Origin: Kitasatospora gansuensis
Lineage (GTDB): Bacteria; Actinomycetota; Actinomycetes; Streptomycetales; Streptomycetaceae
DNA: 64,000 nt
Assembly: GCF_014203705.1 (NCBI RefSeq)
Contig: NZ_JACHJR010000001.1
Span: forward strand, 1,860,001 to 1,924,000
Reading direction: 5' to 3'
A program made the translations under genes and the position numbers. This document shows positions 30,176-39,087 of the stretch, piece by piece. The notes below the pieces were generated by a model. That model had not been told where the DNA came from. It was given only the letters and a program-made list of their open reading frames with translations, and made no database searches. Each line of letters starts with the position of its first letter. Positions within the stretch are counted from its first letter, which is position 1.

Positions 30176-30844
30176 ATGATCATCATGACCGCCAACGATG
30201 TAGCCCCGCTGCTGCCCGCCCCGGACGTCCTGCGGGACCACTGCCGGGCGCTGGCCGTGCTGGACGCGATCCTCTGCCCCGAGTGGCCGGACCGCTACTT
30301 CTCCTTCGACGCCGACTGGGCCCCCAACGAGCAGCTGGCCTCGATGAAGAACGGCTCCGGCGACGAGTACACGGTCACCTTCACCCCCGCCGGCACCTAC
30401 CTGCGCGGCTTCGACCACGAGTCCCCGATGAGCCCGTTCGCGGAGGACCGGGTCTGGCCCGGCGTCCTGGACGAGGTGCCCGAGCCGCTGCGCGCCTGCG
30501 CCGAGGAGCCCGCCTTCACCGACGACGGCCTCCCGGCCGTCACCGCCGCCCTCTGGCGGCTCAGCACCGACGAGCAGTGGCACACCGGCACCGTCGACCT
30601 CCCGCCCGGCCACCCCGACCCGGACGGCGCCGACTGGCTCTTCCAGTCCCTCACCGACCGCTCGGCCGAGGCGTACGCCGACTTCGCCACCGACTACTAC
30701 GAGGTCCCGGTCGACCTGCCCGCCGTCCGCCACATCCTGGCCCTCCGCCCGCTCACCACCGAGGTGGTCCGCGCCCTCAACCCCGACCTCACCCTGACGG
30801 ACCTGGCCGACGACCTGGAAGAAACCGGCTACCCCGCGAGCTGA
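30176..30844 (+). CDS. Hypothetical protein, streptomycete type
   Basis: A 222-residue soluble acidic protein with no motif I can name. It has YFSFDADWAPNEQLASMKNGSGDEYTVTF near residue 40, split by usual loops, and is rich in Asp, Glu and Pro. It starts at ATG 30176 (next ATG 30185). Its end overlaps the convergent zinc-ribbon gene by 56 bases. Similar sequences occur in other streptomycetes, which is why I accept it as real. Confidence 0.7.
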   Translation: MIIMTANDVAPLLPAPDVLRDHCRALAVLDAILCPEWPDRYFSFDADWAPNEQLASMKNGSGDEYTVTFTPAGTYLRGFDHESPMSPFAEDRVWPGVLDEVPEPLRACAEEPAFTDDGLPAVTAALWRLSTDEQWHTGTVDLPPGHPDPDGADWLFQSLTDRSAEAYADFATDYYEVPVDLPAVRHILALRPLTTEVVRALNPDLTLTDLADDLEETGYPAS

Positions 30845-31529
30845 CCCGCGGTGGCGGCACCAACTCCAACTGCGCGATCCGCTCGGCGATCCCGTCCGTC
30901 TCGCGCGGCAGTCCGTCCGCCGTCAGGTGCTCACGCAGCCGCAGGCTCGGCCAGCCGACCGCCGCGCCGGCCCGCAGCACGTGCCGCACCCCGCAGGCAC
31001 AGGAGCGCCGCACCGCCGCACACCCCGGGCAGAGTTCGATGAACCCGTGCCCGGTGGACCGCGACACCACCGGCCGCTCGTCCCCGCATTCCCGGCACCC
31101 GGGCAGCTCCGCCCCCTCGGCCAGCAGCACCTGACGATGGACGTACTCCGGCAGGCAGAGGCCGGGGTGGCACAGGACGTCCACCACGTAGCACCCCTGC
31201 GCCGGTTCGGCCTGCCACCAGGGCCCCGGCCGCCGCGGCGCCCGCAGCCCCAACTCCCGCTTCTCCACCCGCCGCCGCTCCGCGTACCGGGCCCCCGCCG
31301 CCTGCCAGAGCACCCGGGCCCGGTCGAGCTCGGTCACCGCCCGGACCAGCGAGTCGGGGTCGCTCGCCAGATCCCGCGGCATCCGGGCACTGACCGTCAG
31401 ATGGTGGTAGGTGCCGTGGAACCCGTACGGCGCGAAGACCTCGAGACAGACCCAGAGCTCCCGATGCCGCCGCAGCACCGACAGAGAAGGATCGAGCACC
31501 CGCTCCCGATGGGTGACGAAGCTGGTCAT
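30789..31529 (-). CDS. Hypothetical protein with zinc-ribbon-like cysteines
   Basis: A 246-residue protein starting at ATG 31529 without a strong ribosome site. The C-terminal part has three cysteine pairs: CRECG, CPGC and CAC, plus a nearby Cys-His region (VLCHPGLCLPEYVH), suggesting one or two bound zinc ions. The N-terminal half is helical with many Arg and Glu. It overlaps the convergent gene at its 3' end. The function is unknown; a nucleic-acid or protein-binding role is possible. Confidence 0.6.
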   Translation of the reverse strand: MTSFVTHRERVLDPSLSVLRRHRELWVCLEVFAPYGFHGTYHHLTVSARMPRDLASDPDSLVRAVTELDRARVLWQAAGARYAERRRVEKRELGLRAPRRPGPWWQAEPAQGCYVVDVLCHPGLCLPEYVHRQVLLAEGAELPGCRECGDERPVVSRSTGHGFIELCPGCAAVRRSCACGVRHVLRAGAAVGWPSLRLREHLTADGLPRETDGIAERIAQLELVPPPRVSSRGSRFLPGRRPGPSG

Positions 31530-31620
31530 CGCGTACCCGCCGCGTCGGGTTCCGGCAGGGGGTGGATGGCTGTCATCCAGCGAGTATCACCGGGCGGGCT
31601 CCGCTCCGCCGCCGAGTTTT

Positions 31621-31648
31621 CGGGCCGGCCACCAGGCCGACCGGCCCG
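31621..31648 (-). terminator. Hairpin directly after lipase stop
   Basis: CGGGCCGG and CCGGCCCG are complementary arms around 12 bases, starting at the base after the stop codon of the lipase gene; likely its terminator. Confidence 0.55.
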
Positions 31649-32599
31649 TCAGACCAGCGGGCCGACCGCCGGCAGCACCACCGCGCAGGGCACCTGCCGG
31701 GGATGCGCCGGGTCGAGCGCGTTGAGCACGTGGATCAGCGCGACCGGGTCGTAGGCGATCTCCAGGTGGTCGGCGGCGTCCAGCGGGCAGCCGTCCTGGA
31801 GGGTGATGTTGTCGACCTCCGGGCCGGTCAGGAAGGCCGAGTCGTACGGCGTCACCACCTCGTCGAACCGGGAGGCGATCACCGTGTACCGGACACCCGG
31901 CACGGTGTCGCCGCCCGCGTTCAGCGCCGTGACGAAGGGCGAGCCCTGCTCCTGCTGCACGCAGGCCGGGCAGGCGGGGCCGAGCAGGAACCGGTTGGCG
32001 GGCTCCAGTACTCCGAGTGCCGAGGCCAGCCCGGAGAGGCCGAGCAGGGTGGTGCCGTGGTTGCTCGGGGCCAGGCCGATCAGCTTGTCGACCTTGGCCG
32101 CGCCACCGAGGTTCTTCAGGTAGTAACGGGGCATCATGCCGCCCTGCGAGTGGCCGACCAGGTCCACCTCGGCCGCCCCGGTGGCGGCCGTGACCCGGTC
32201 GACGAAGTCGCCAAGCTGGGCCGCGCTCAGCTCGATCGGACCGGTGCCCTGGATCGGATTCCCTTCCTGGGCGCCGTAGTTGAAGGCGAAGACGCAGTAG
32301 CCGTTGTTGGCCAGCAGCGGCGCCGCACCACCCCAGTTGTCGTTCATGTTCTCGAAGCTGCCGTGCACCAGCACCACCGGATTCGGGTGGGCCGGCCCCG
32401 GCTTGCAGGACCAGTCGTTCGCCCCGTCCGGCGCGACCCCGGGCTGCGGGAATCCCGCCAGGAACCCCAGCACGGAGTTGGTTTCGACCGGCCGCTCGGT
32501 GGCCGCCGCCGAGGCACTCGGCCCGGCGGCGGCCACCAACGCGAACGCGGCAGCGGTCACCAGCAGTCGCGGCGTCAGAACTCTCATCTCCAGAACCAT
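31649..32599 (-). CDS. Secreted triacylglycerol lipase-like alpha/beta hydrolase
   Basis: A 316-residue exported lipase. ATG 32599 has GGGAG six bases upstream. A Sec signal covers about residues 1-33 (LLVTAAAFALVAAAGPSASA). The oxyanion region is VVLVHGSFENMNDNWGG, the nucleophile is GHSQGG, and acid and His candidates lie near FDEVVTPY and DAADHLEIAYDP. Paired cysteines (CKPG, CVFA, CPAC, GCPL, PCAV) suggest disulfides. The family hydrolyses lipid esters outside the cell. Confidence 0.9.
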   Translation of the reverse strand: MVLEMRVLTPRLLVTAAAFALVAAAGPSASAAATERPVETNSVLGFLAGFPQPGVAPDGANDWSCKPGPAHPNPVVLVHGSFENMNDNWGGAAPLLANNGYCVFAFNYGAQEGNPIQGTGPIELSAAQLGDFVDRVTAATGAAEVDLVGHSQGGMMPRYYLKNLGGAAKVDKLIGLAPSNHGTTLLGLSGLASALGVLEPANRFLLGPACPACVQQEQGSPFVTALNAGGDTVPGVRYTVIASRFDEVVTPYDSAFLTGPEVDNITLQDGCPLDAADHLEIAYDPVALIHVLNALDPAHPRQVPCAVVLPAVGPLV

Positions 32600-32679
32600 C
32601 CCTGTCTCCCACGGAGTGTCAGAGGTGACAACTCCACAGAGGGACGGACGGTGACGCCCGAAAACGACGCCGCCCAGCC

Positions 32680-34314
32680 TCAGGCCAGGTGCACCAACTG
32701 CCCGCCCACGTACGTACGTTCGACCCGCGCCTCGGCGATCTCGTCCGCCGGACGGGCGAACACGTCCCGGTCCAGCACCACCAGGTCGGCCAGCAGGCCC
32801 GGCCGCAGACTGCCCGCCTGGTCGGTACCGTTCACGTGGGCCGAGCCCGCCGTGTAGGCGGCGAGGGCGGTGCCGAGGTCGAGGCGCTGCTCCGGCAGGA
32901 AGACCCGGCCGTCGGTGGCGCCGGGCTCGGCCCGGTTGACCGCGACGTGCAGGCCCGCCAGCGGGTCGGGGCTGCTGACCGGCCAGTCGCTGCCCGCCGC
33001 CAGGGTGGCGCCGGTGCGCAGCAGGTCGCCGAACGGGTACTGCCAGGCGGCGCGTTCGGGGCCGAGGAACGGGATGGTGAGTTCGTCCATCTGCGGCTCG
33101 TGGGCGGCCCAGAGCGGCTGGATGTTGGCGATCGCGCCGAGCCGGGCGAACCGGCCGATGTCCTCGGGGTGCACCACCTGGAGGTGCGCCAGGTGGTGCC
33201 GGTTGCCGCGCTGCCCATTGGCGGCGAGGGCGGCCTCAACCGCGTCCAGGGCCTCCCGGACGGCCCGGTCGCCGAGGGCGTGGAAATGCACCTGGAAGTC
33301 GAGCGCGTCGAGCGCGGTGACGTGCTCGCGCAGCGTGAGCGGATCGACGAAGCTCAGACCGGAGTTGGCGGTGGCGCAGCCGCAGCCGTCCAGGTAGGGG
33401 GTGGTCATCGCGGCGGTGAAGTTCTCCGCGATGCCGTCCTGCATGATCTTCACCGAGCCGGCCCGGAACCGCCCGTACGTCAACTCCTTACGCCTGGCGA
33501 CCAGTTCGGGAATCTGCTCGGCGCCCCGCTCCCGGTCCCACCAGAGCGCACCGGTCACCCGGGCGGTGAGGGTGCCCGCCCGGGCGGCCGCCAGGTAGGC
33601 GTCGGAGGGGTCCGGCTGGCCGTTGAAGACGCCGAGCAGCGCGTCCTGCCAGCCGGTGATGCCGAGCGAGTGCAGCAGCTGCTGGGCCCGGAGCAGCCCG
33701 GCCAACCGGTCGGCCGCCGTGGTCGGCGGCACCAGCCGGGCGACCAGCGCGGTGGCACCCTCCTGGAGGACGCCGCTGGGCGTGCCGTCCGGCTCCCGCT
33801 CGATCCGGCCGTCGGCCGGGTCCGGGGTGTCCCGGGTCAGCCCGGCCAGCTCCAGCGCCCGGGTGTTCGCCCAGGCGCCGTGGTGGTCGCGGTTGACCAG
33901 GTAGACCGGACGGTCGGCGACCACCGAATCGAGCAACTGCCGGGTGGGGAGCCCGCCTTCGAAGCTCTCCAGGGACCAGCCGCTGCCGGTGATCCACTCC
34001 CGGTCCGGGTGCGCGTCGGCGAAGGCCCGGATCCGGTCCAGGTAGACGTCCGCACCGACCGTCTCGGTCAGGTCGCACTCGGCCAGCTCGGTGCCGCCGT
34101 ACACCGCGTGGATGTGCGAGTCCTGGAAGCCCGGAACCAGCAACCTGCCCTTCAGATCCACCACTTCGGTACCGGGGCCGATCAGCTCCCGGATCTCCTG
34201 GTGGCCGACGGCGGTGATCCGGTCGCCGGTGACGGCCAGCGCGGTGGCCCGGGTCCGGGCGGCGTCGGCGGTGAACACCGGACCGCCGGTGAAGACCAGG
34301 TCTGCGTGGTTCAT
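32680..34314 (-). CDS. YtcJ-type amidohydrolase
   Basis: A 544-residue metal-dependent amidohydrolase of the exoenzyme regulatory / YtcJ type. The metal site is DSHIHAVYGG (HxH), with later His residues in QVHFHALGDRA, RHHLAHLQVVHP and Asp in AAGSDWPVSSPD. The C-terminal beta part closes with GSLRPGLLADLVVLDRDVF. It is 28 bases downstream of the APC permease gene on the same strand, so the pair should import and hydrolyse one amide or cyclic substrate. The divergent TetR gene at 35964 is the likely controller. Confidence 0.9.
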   Translation of the reverse strand: MNHADLVFTGGPVFTADAARTRATALAVTGDRITAVGHQEIRELIGPGTEVVDLKGRLLVPGFQDSHIHAVYGGTELAECDLTETVGADVYLDRIRAFADAHPDREWITGSGWSLESFEGGLPTRQLLDSVVADRPVYLVNRDHHGAWANTRALELAGLTRDTPDPADGRIEREPDGTPSGVLQEGATALVARLVPPTTAADRLAGLLRAQQLLHSLGITGWQDALLGVFNGQPDPSDAYLAAARAGTLTARVTGALWWDRERGAEQIPELVARRKELTYGRFRAGSVKIMQDGIAENFTAAMTTPYLDGCGCATANSGLSFVDPLTLREHVTALDALDFQVHFHALGDRAVREALDAVEAALAANGQRGNRHHLAHLQVVHPEDIGRFARLGAIANIQPLWAAHEPQMDELTIPFLGPERAAWQYPFGDLLRTGATLAAGSDWPVSSPDPLAGLHVAVNRAEPGATDGRVFLPEQRLDLGTALAAYTAGSAHVNGTDQAGSLRPGLLADLVVLDRDVFARPADEIAEARVERTYVGGQLVHLA

Positions 34315-34342
34315 GGGTGTGTCTCCAGGGGGTTTCGGGTCG

Positions 34343-35860
34343 TCAGACCGAGGGTGCGAGTTCGACCGAGTCGGCGTCGGTGCCGCGACCGGTGACGAAG
34401 TACGGGGACTTGCGGACCCAGCGGGCCCAGCCGGCGGCCACCAGTCCGGTACCGATCATCAGGGCGGGGACCAGCAGTTGGAACCAGCCGTTCTCGGCGC
34501 TGACCTCGAAGTGGTCGGCCGAGTTCCAGAAGCTCCAGGCCAGGTAGCCGCCGACGCCGAGCAGCGCGGCCGCGCTCACCAGCGGGGCGATCACCACCCG
34601 CAGTCCGGCCAGTGGCTCGTCCCGCAGCAGGTGCCGGAACCGGACGGCGGCGGCCACCGCGGTCAGCGCGTAGTACAGCACCACCACGATGCCGATCGCG
34701 TTCACGGCCGCGCTGATCAGATCGGTGACGGTGGGGATGACCAGCGAGAGCACCGCGATCGAGGCGGCGATCAGCACCAGCAGCACCGTCCCGACAGCGG
34801 GGGTGCCGTGCTTCGGGTGGATCTTCGTCCAGACCGGGCCGAGGGTGCCGTCCCGGCCCATCGCGAAGGTGCCGCGCGCGGTCGGGATCACCGAGGCTTG
34901 CAGCGAGGCCACGGCGGAGAACGTCAGGGCGATCAACGGCAGGGCGGCGAGCGGCTGTTCGGCCAGCTTCTCGCCGAAGTAGGTCAGCCCCTGCGCCCCG
35001 TTGTCGGCCAACTCGTCGAGCGGCAGCACCCGTTGGAAGGCGGTCCCGGCCAGCACGAACAGCAGCAGCATCAGCACCAGCGCGAAGATGCCGCCGCGCG
35101 AGGCGTCCTTCGGGTCGTGCACCTCCTCGGCGACGGTGAACACCGACTCGAAGCCCCAGTAGCAGAACACCGCCAGCACCATGCCCTGGGCCAGCGCGTC
35201 CATGCTCGGGATCGCGAACGGGTTGAACCACTCCAGCGAGAACGGCTGGTCCCCGGCCAGCAGACCCCAGCCGCAGAAGCCGAGCAGCACCGCGTACTCG
35301 AAGACCAGCAGGTACTTCTGCAGCCGGGCGGCCAGCGCCAGGCCGCGGATCGCGACCAGCGTGGCGGCGGCCAGCACCACCAGGCCGAGCAGCGTGGTCT
35401 GCAGGGTGGAGTCCGGGTCGAGGGCGAGGCCCGCGATGCTGTGCAGCCCGGCCTGGCCCGCGAGTTGGAGCACGGCCGAGCCGGTGACGGCGGTGGTGTA
35501 CGCCATGAAGACGATGGTGCCGACGGTGTTCACCCAGCCGGTCAGGAAGCCGAGCCAGGGGTTGAGCGTCTTGCCGACCCAGGTGTAGCTGTTGCCCGCG
35601 TTCGGCTCGACCCGGTTCAGCCGGCCGTACGCGACCGCGATGCCGAGCACCGGCAGGAAGGCCAGCAGCATGATGGCCGGCAGGTGCAGGCCGACCACAC
35701 CGGCGGTCAGGCCGAGCCCGATGCCGATGCTCGAGGTCGCCGCCGTACTCGAGGCGGCGATCACCACACCGTCCACCATGCCGATCGACTTCCGCATGGT
35801 GCCGCCCTGGGTAACGCTCGGGGCCGAGGTTCTCGCCCCGTCCTTCGCCGTCGTAGTCAA
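34343..35860 (-). CDS. APC-family amino acid permease
   Basis: About 505 residues from TTG 35860 (AAGGCGGTGG upstream); alternatives are ATG 35797, where the conserved MRKSIGMVDG begins, or GTG 35932. About 12 to 14 hydrophobic segments; VVIAASSTAATSSIGIGLG is the typical first-helix substrate motif and GNSYTWVGKTLNPWLGFLTGW the third. It imports an amino acid or amine with a cation. It is upstream of the amidohydrolase in a probable two-gene operon. Confidence 0.88.
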   Translation of the reverse strand: MTTTAKDGARTSAPSVTQGGTMRKSIGMVDGVVIAASSTAATSSIGIGLGLTAGVVGLHLPAIMLLAFLPVLGIAVAYGRLNRVEPNAGNSYTWVGKTLNPWLGFLTGWVNTVGTIVFMAYTTAVTGSAVLQLAGQAGLHSIAGLALDPDSTLQTTLLGLVVLAAATLVAIRGLALAARLQKYLLVFEYAVLLGFCGWGLLAGDQPFSLEWFNPFAIPSMDALAQGMVLAVFCYWGFESVFTVAEEVHDPKDASRGGIFALVLMLLLFVLAGTAFQRVLPLDELADNGAQGLTYFGEKLAEQPLAALPLIALTFSAVASLQASVIPTARGTFAMGRDGTLGPVWTKIHPKHGTPAVGTVLLVLIAASIAVLSLVIPTVTDLISAAVNAIGIVVVLYYALTAVAAAVRFRHLLRDEPLAGLRVVIAPLVSAAALLGVGGYLAWSFWNSADHFEVSAENGWFQLLVPALMIGTGLVAAGWARWVRKSPYFVTGRGTDADSVELAPSV

Positions 35861-35963
35861 CAGACCACCGCCTTGACCAGGGGGCCTTCGGTCGGCCCCG
35901 GGTCCGGCAAATGAAACTCCGGGGGCCTTCACACGTCAATGCCGTTGTCATAAGGTGACGGGC

Positions 35964-36662
35964 ATGGCCGAACGGGTAGTGGGTGAGCCGGAGCGGAGAC
36001 GACGCCGGCCGACCAAGCAGGGCACCGTGCTCTCCGCACAGGGCATCGTGGAGACCGCGCTGCGGCTGCTCGGCCAGCACGGCGCCGAAGCCCTCACCGT
36101 CCGGCGCCTGGGCGCGGCCCTCGGCGCCGACCCGAGCGCGATCTACCGGTACTTCCACAGCACCGACGACCTGCTGCTGGCCATCACCGACGAGCTGATC
36201 GGCCGCGCCCAGCAGGGTTGGCAGCCCACCGGCGACTGGCGGGCCGACCTGCGCGCGATCGGCCTGCGCATCCACAGCGCCTACCAGGCCCACCCGCAGG
36301 CCGCCCTGCTCGCCGCCTACCGGACCACCGGCCGGGCGTACGAGATACAGGCGGTGGAGACGATCCTCGGCCTGCTGCGCGACGCCGGCTTCCCCGACCC
36401 GGAGGCCGTCCAGCTCTACCACGCCTTCGTCGACCAGGGCCTGGCCTTCGCCGCCCTGGACGCCGCCGTGGACGCCCTCCCCGCCCCGGCCCGAGCCGCC
36501 GACTCGGCCGTCTGGCACACCAGTTACGCCCACCTCACCCCCGACACCCACCCCCACATCGCGGCCACCACCCCGCTGCTGATCGCCGAGATGAACCGCA
36601 GCGCCTACCCGCTCGCACTCGACCTGCTGCTCTCCTCCTTCGCCGCCCGGCTCGGCCGCTGA
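35964..36662 (+). CDS. TetR-family regulator
   Basis: A 232-residue regulator; ATG 35964 has AAGGTG six bases upstream (GTG 35955 is an alternative). The basic N-terminus (RRRRRPTKQG) precedes the HTH: IVETALRLLGQHGAEALTVRRLGAALG then SAIYRYFHSTDDLL. The C-terminal part is of the TetR_C type seen in streptomycetes (DWRADLRAIGLRIHSAYQAHPQ). It is divergent from the APC permease/amidohydrolase operon and probably controls it. Confidence 0.9.
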   Translation: MAERVVGEPERRRRRPTKQGTVLSAQGIVETALRLLGQHGAEALTVRRLGAALGADPSAIYRYFHSTDDLLLAITDELIGRAQQGWQPTGDWRADLRAIGLRIHSAYQAHPQAALLAAYRTTGRAYEIQAVETILGLLRDAGFPDPEAVQLYHAFVDQGLAFAALDAAVDALPAPARAADSAVWHTSYAHLTPDTHPHIAATTPLLIAEMNRSAYPLALDLLLSSFAARLGR

Positions 36663-36737
36663 GGCCGGGCCGCCGGCGACACGCACTGCTCACCGGGCGA
36701 AACGCTCCTGCTCGCCGACGACCGCAAAGACAGCCAT

Positions 36738-37979
36738 GTGGTGATTGAAGACTTCGCCGATCAGACGATCCCGCGGCCTGCTCACTCCAGAGGCACCGAA
36801 TCAGGTACTCACGGCACGGGCAGCCCGGTCGATCTCCGCCAACTGCTGCCTGGGCTCACCGCAGCCGCTAAACAAGGACTGTTCCCTGCTCATTACTTGA
36901 CAGCACTGGAAGCCCTGCAAACAGTGCCCGCGGCCCCCGCGACGGTCAATTGGGGTTGCGCCCATTGCGGCGGCTCCGCTCCCCCCGGAAGTTCTGAGCT
37001 GAAAGCCCGTGGCCGCGTCTGGAGAGTCTGCTCAGCGTGTGACCTGCACCCCGGGCACCCCCAGGCCTGGTTCCTGGACATACTCACCACCAAGGGAGCA
37101 CCCGAAACCGCTGCACGGCTCGCAGCCGAGATGGCGGTACGTCAAGGACGGCGGCTGCCGTTCCATTACGAGGCACTGCGGGCTCTTCCCAACCATCTCC
37201 CACAGCCCCGGTGGGAGCATATTCCCGCAGACGTTGCCGAAAGGCTGCTCCACTTGGCGCGGCAACAGCAGGAAACGCTGCCAAACCAGCGACCATCGCT
37301 GCTACCTCCAGAAGGGCAGGCGGGCGGACTCCTGATGTCCCCGAAGGCGCGTGCCATCCTGGCGCGGCCTCACCCCACCCCGCTGACCGGACTGGAAGTC
37401 GAGCAGGCGCTTCAACTCGCACTGCCCACATTGTCCGACAAGGGGCTTTTCATCAGGTCAGTGGGAGAACTCAGGGCTGTCTTCAGCAACCCCCCTGACT
37501 GGCTCCTCCAGCTCCACCAAAAGCTCGCCCAGGTGCGCGCAGCCAACTACGCCCGGCAGGTCGGCGAGCATCAGCTGCCTTCTGCGACAGTTCCTCGGCC
37601 ACAGCGCTCACCTGCCTACATGCCCGAGGTTTCCACCAGCGGAGCGGGATCTCAGCCTCACTCGAATCGTCCCGGCCGGCTTCCAGGGCTTGCTCCCCAC
37701 GCAGGCATGCTGGTGTCCCCCAAAGCTGCCGCGCTTCTCTCCTGGCCCGCCGCCACACCGCTGAAACCTGGGGTCGTGGCCCGTTCTCTGCAGATCTCTC
37801 CTGTAACCGCCGCAAGGCAACGCCTCGACGTGCGGAATGTCGGGGACCTGATCGAGATCTTCCATCGGCCGCCAGCCTGGCTGCTGAGCTTTCACCGGAA
37901 ACTGACTGCGGAGAGAGCAGCTCTTCAAGCACAGCACCGTGCTGAGCACGTCGGCTCCACGCTGGCGCCGAGCACCTAA
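36738..37979 (+). CDS. Orphan protein: CxxC zinc module plus two copies of a 71-residue domain
   Basis: A 413-residue protein I do not recognise. Base composition differs from its neighbours: about 55% GC in 36841-36900. Residues 71-110 have four cysteines (C74, C77, C98, C101) followed by LHPGH, a likely zinc module. Residues 199-269 and 325-395 are two copies of one domain; they align without gaps, 32 of 71 residues identical by my count, with SPKA, TPL, LQ, the V(G)L turn, PPxWLL, HxKL and RAA shared. The part VARSLQISPVTAARQRL in copy two looks like a helix-turn-helix. The start is uncertain: GTG 36738 or 36741, no clear ribosome site, and the same frame stays open back to the TetR stop. 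Probably DNA-binding and horizontally gained. Confidence 0.7.
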   Translation: MVIEDFADQTIPRPAHSRGTESGTHGTGSPVDLRQLLPGLTAAAKQGLFPAHYLTALEALQTVPAAPATVNWGCAHCGGSAPPGSSELKARGRVWRVCSACDLHPGHPQAWFLDILTTKGAPETAARLAAEMAVRQGRRLPFHYEALRALPNHLPQPRWEHIPADVAERLLHLARQQQETLPNQRPSLLPPEGQAGGLLMSPKARAILARPHPTPLTGLEVEQALQLALPTLSDKGLFIRSVGELRAVFSNPPDWLLQLHQKLAQVRAANYARQVGEHQLPSATVPRPQRSPAYMPEVSTSGAGSQPHSNRPGRLPGLAPHAGMLVSPKAAALLSWPAATPLKPGVVARSLQISPVTAARQRLDVRNVGDLIEIFHRPPAWLLSFHRKLTAERAALQAQHRAEHVGSTLAPST

Positions 37980-38233
37980 CTCTGACCGCCCCGATGCCTC
38001 CCGGCCGGGTCCGGCACTGCACCGGGCCCGGCCGCCTCGCACGCGGGTGCCGACGGCCCCTAGCTGGACGATCGAGCTTGAAGGGAGCGCCGGCGCGTGA
38101 TGTGACCTCGCCGCCCGGGCGGAGTTCGAAGCACCCGGGACGCTCACCGCTCACTGACGGCCCGCTGAGCGCGCGGGTGCCGGGCGGCCCTGCTTAGGGT
38201 GACGGAGGAGCGCATCCGAGGCAGAGAGAGGTC

Positions 38234-39034
38234 ATGATCATGGCTGCGTACGCTGAAGGAACGCCGTGCTGGACCGACGCGATGTTCGCCGACGTCGAGG
38301 GCGCCAAGACCTTCTACAGCGCGGTGCTGGGCTGGACGTTCGGCGAGGCGTCGTCCGAGTTCGGCAACTACACCCAGGCCTACTCCGACGGCAAGGCGGT
38401 GGCCGCCGTGGTCCCGCCGATGCCGGGGTCGGAGGGCCACTCCGCCTGGTGCCTGTACCTCGCCTCGCCGGACGTGAAGGCCACCGCGGCGAAGATCAAG
38501 GCGGCCGGCGGCACCGTGCTGATGGAGCCGATGCAGGTCGGTGACTTCGGCTCGATGCTGATCGCGGCCGACCCGGGCGGCGCGGTCTTCGGCGTCTGGC
38601 AGGGCGGCCAGCACGAGGGCTTCGAGAAGCTCAACGAGCCCGGCGCGTTCAGCTGGGCCGAGGTCTTCACCCGCAAGCCCGCCGAGGTGGACGCCTTCTA
38701 CCCCGCGGTCTTCCCCTACAAGGTGCAGGCGATGGCGGACCCCCAGATGGACTTCCGCACCTACAACCTGGCGGCCGGCCCCGTCCTGGGCCGGATGGAG
38801 ATGGGCGAGGACTTCCCGGCCGGCGTGCCGTCCTGGCTGAACGTCTACTTCGCGGTGCCGGACTGCGACGCGGCGGTCGCCAAGGCCACCGAGCTCGGCG
38901 GCAAGCTCCAGTTCGGCCCGATGGACAGCCCGTTCGGCCGGTTCGCCGCGCTGACGGACCCGCAGGGCGCCAACTTCTCCGTCATCGACCTGGCCCGCAC
39001 CGAGGGCCCGATGCCGACGCTCACGGACGTCTGA
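38234..39034 (+). CDS. Two-domain VOC (glyoxalase-fold) protein
   Basis: A 266-residue protein made of two glyoxalase-fold halves, as in the mycobacterial Cfp30B antigen family. Half 1: PCWTDAMFADVEGAKTFYSAVLGW to ADPGGAVFGVWQ. Half 2: FSWAEVFTRKPAEVDAFYPAVFPYK to LTDPQGANFSVIDL. ATG 38234 follows GAGAGAGG; ATG 38240 also fits. Metal ligands of true glyoxalases are not evident. Members are often annotated as hydroxylases, without good support. It stands alone and a strong terminator follows. Confidence 0.9.
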   Translation: MIMAAYAEGTPCWTDAMFADVEGAKTFYSAVLGWTFGEASSEFGNYTQAYSDGKAVAAVVPPMPGSEGHSAWCLYLASPDVKATAAKIKAAGGTVLMEPMQVGDFGSMLIAADPGGAVFGVWQGGQHEGFEKLNEPGAFSWAEVFTRKPAEVDAFYPAVFPYKVQAMADPQMDFRTYNLAAGPVLGRMEMGEDFPAGVPSWLNVYFAVPDCDAAVAKATELGGKLQFGPMDSPFGRFAALTDPQGANFSVIDLARTEGPMPTLTDV

Positions 39035-39043
39035 CGGTACGAC

Positions 39044-39077
39044 GAAGGCGGCCACCCCGTACGGGATGGCCGCCTTC
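39044..39077. terminator. Bidirectional hairpin terminator
   Basis: Two 17-base arms with a single mismatch (GAAGGCGGCCACCCCGT and its partner) meet without loop bases between the convergent VOC and permease genes. Confidence 0.85.
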
Positions 39078-39087
39078 CGCATGTCCG

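Noticed and set aside
36663..36737. TetR-orphan gene fusion broken by one stop codon
   Set aside because: The TetR protein has a normal length and end, and base composition changes after it; the shared frame is probably chance.
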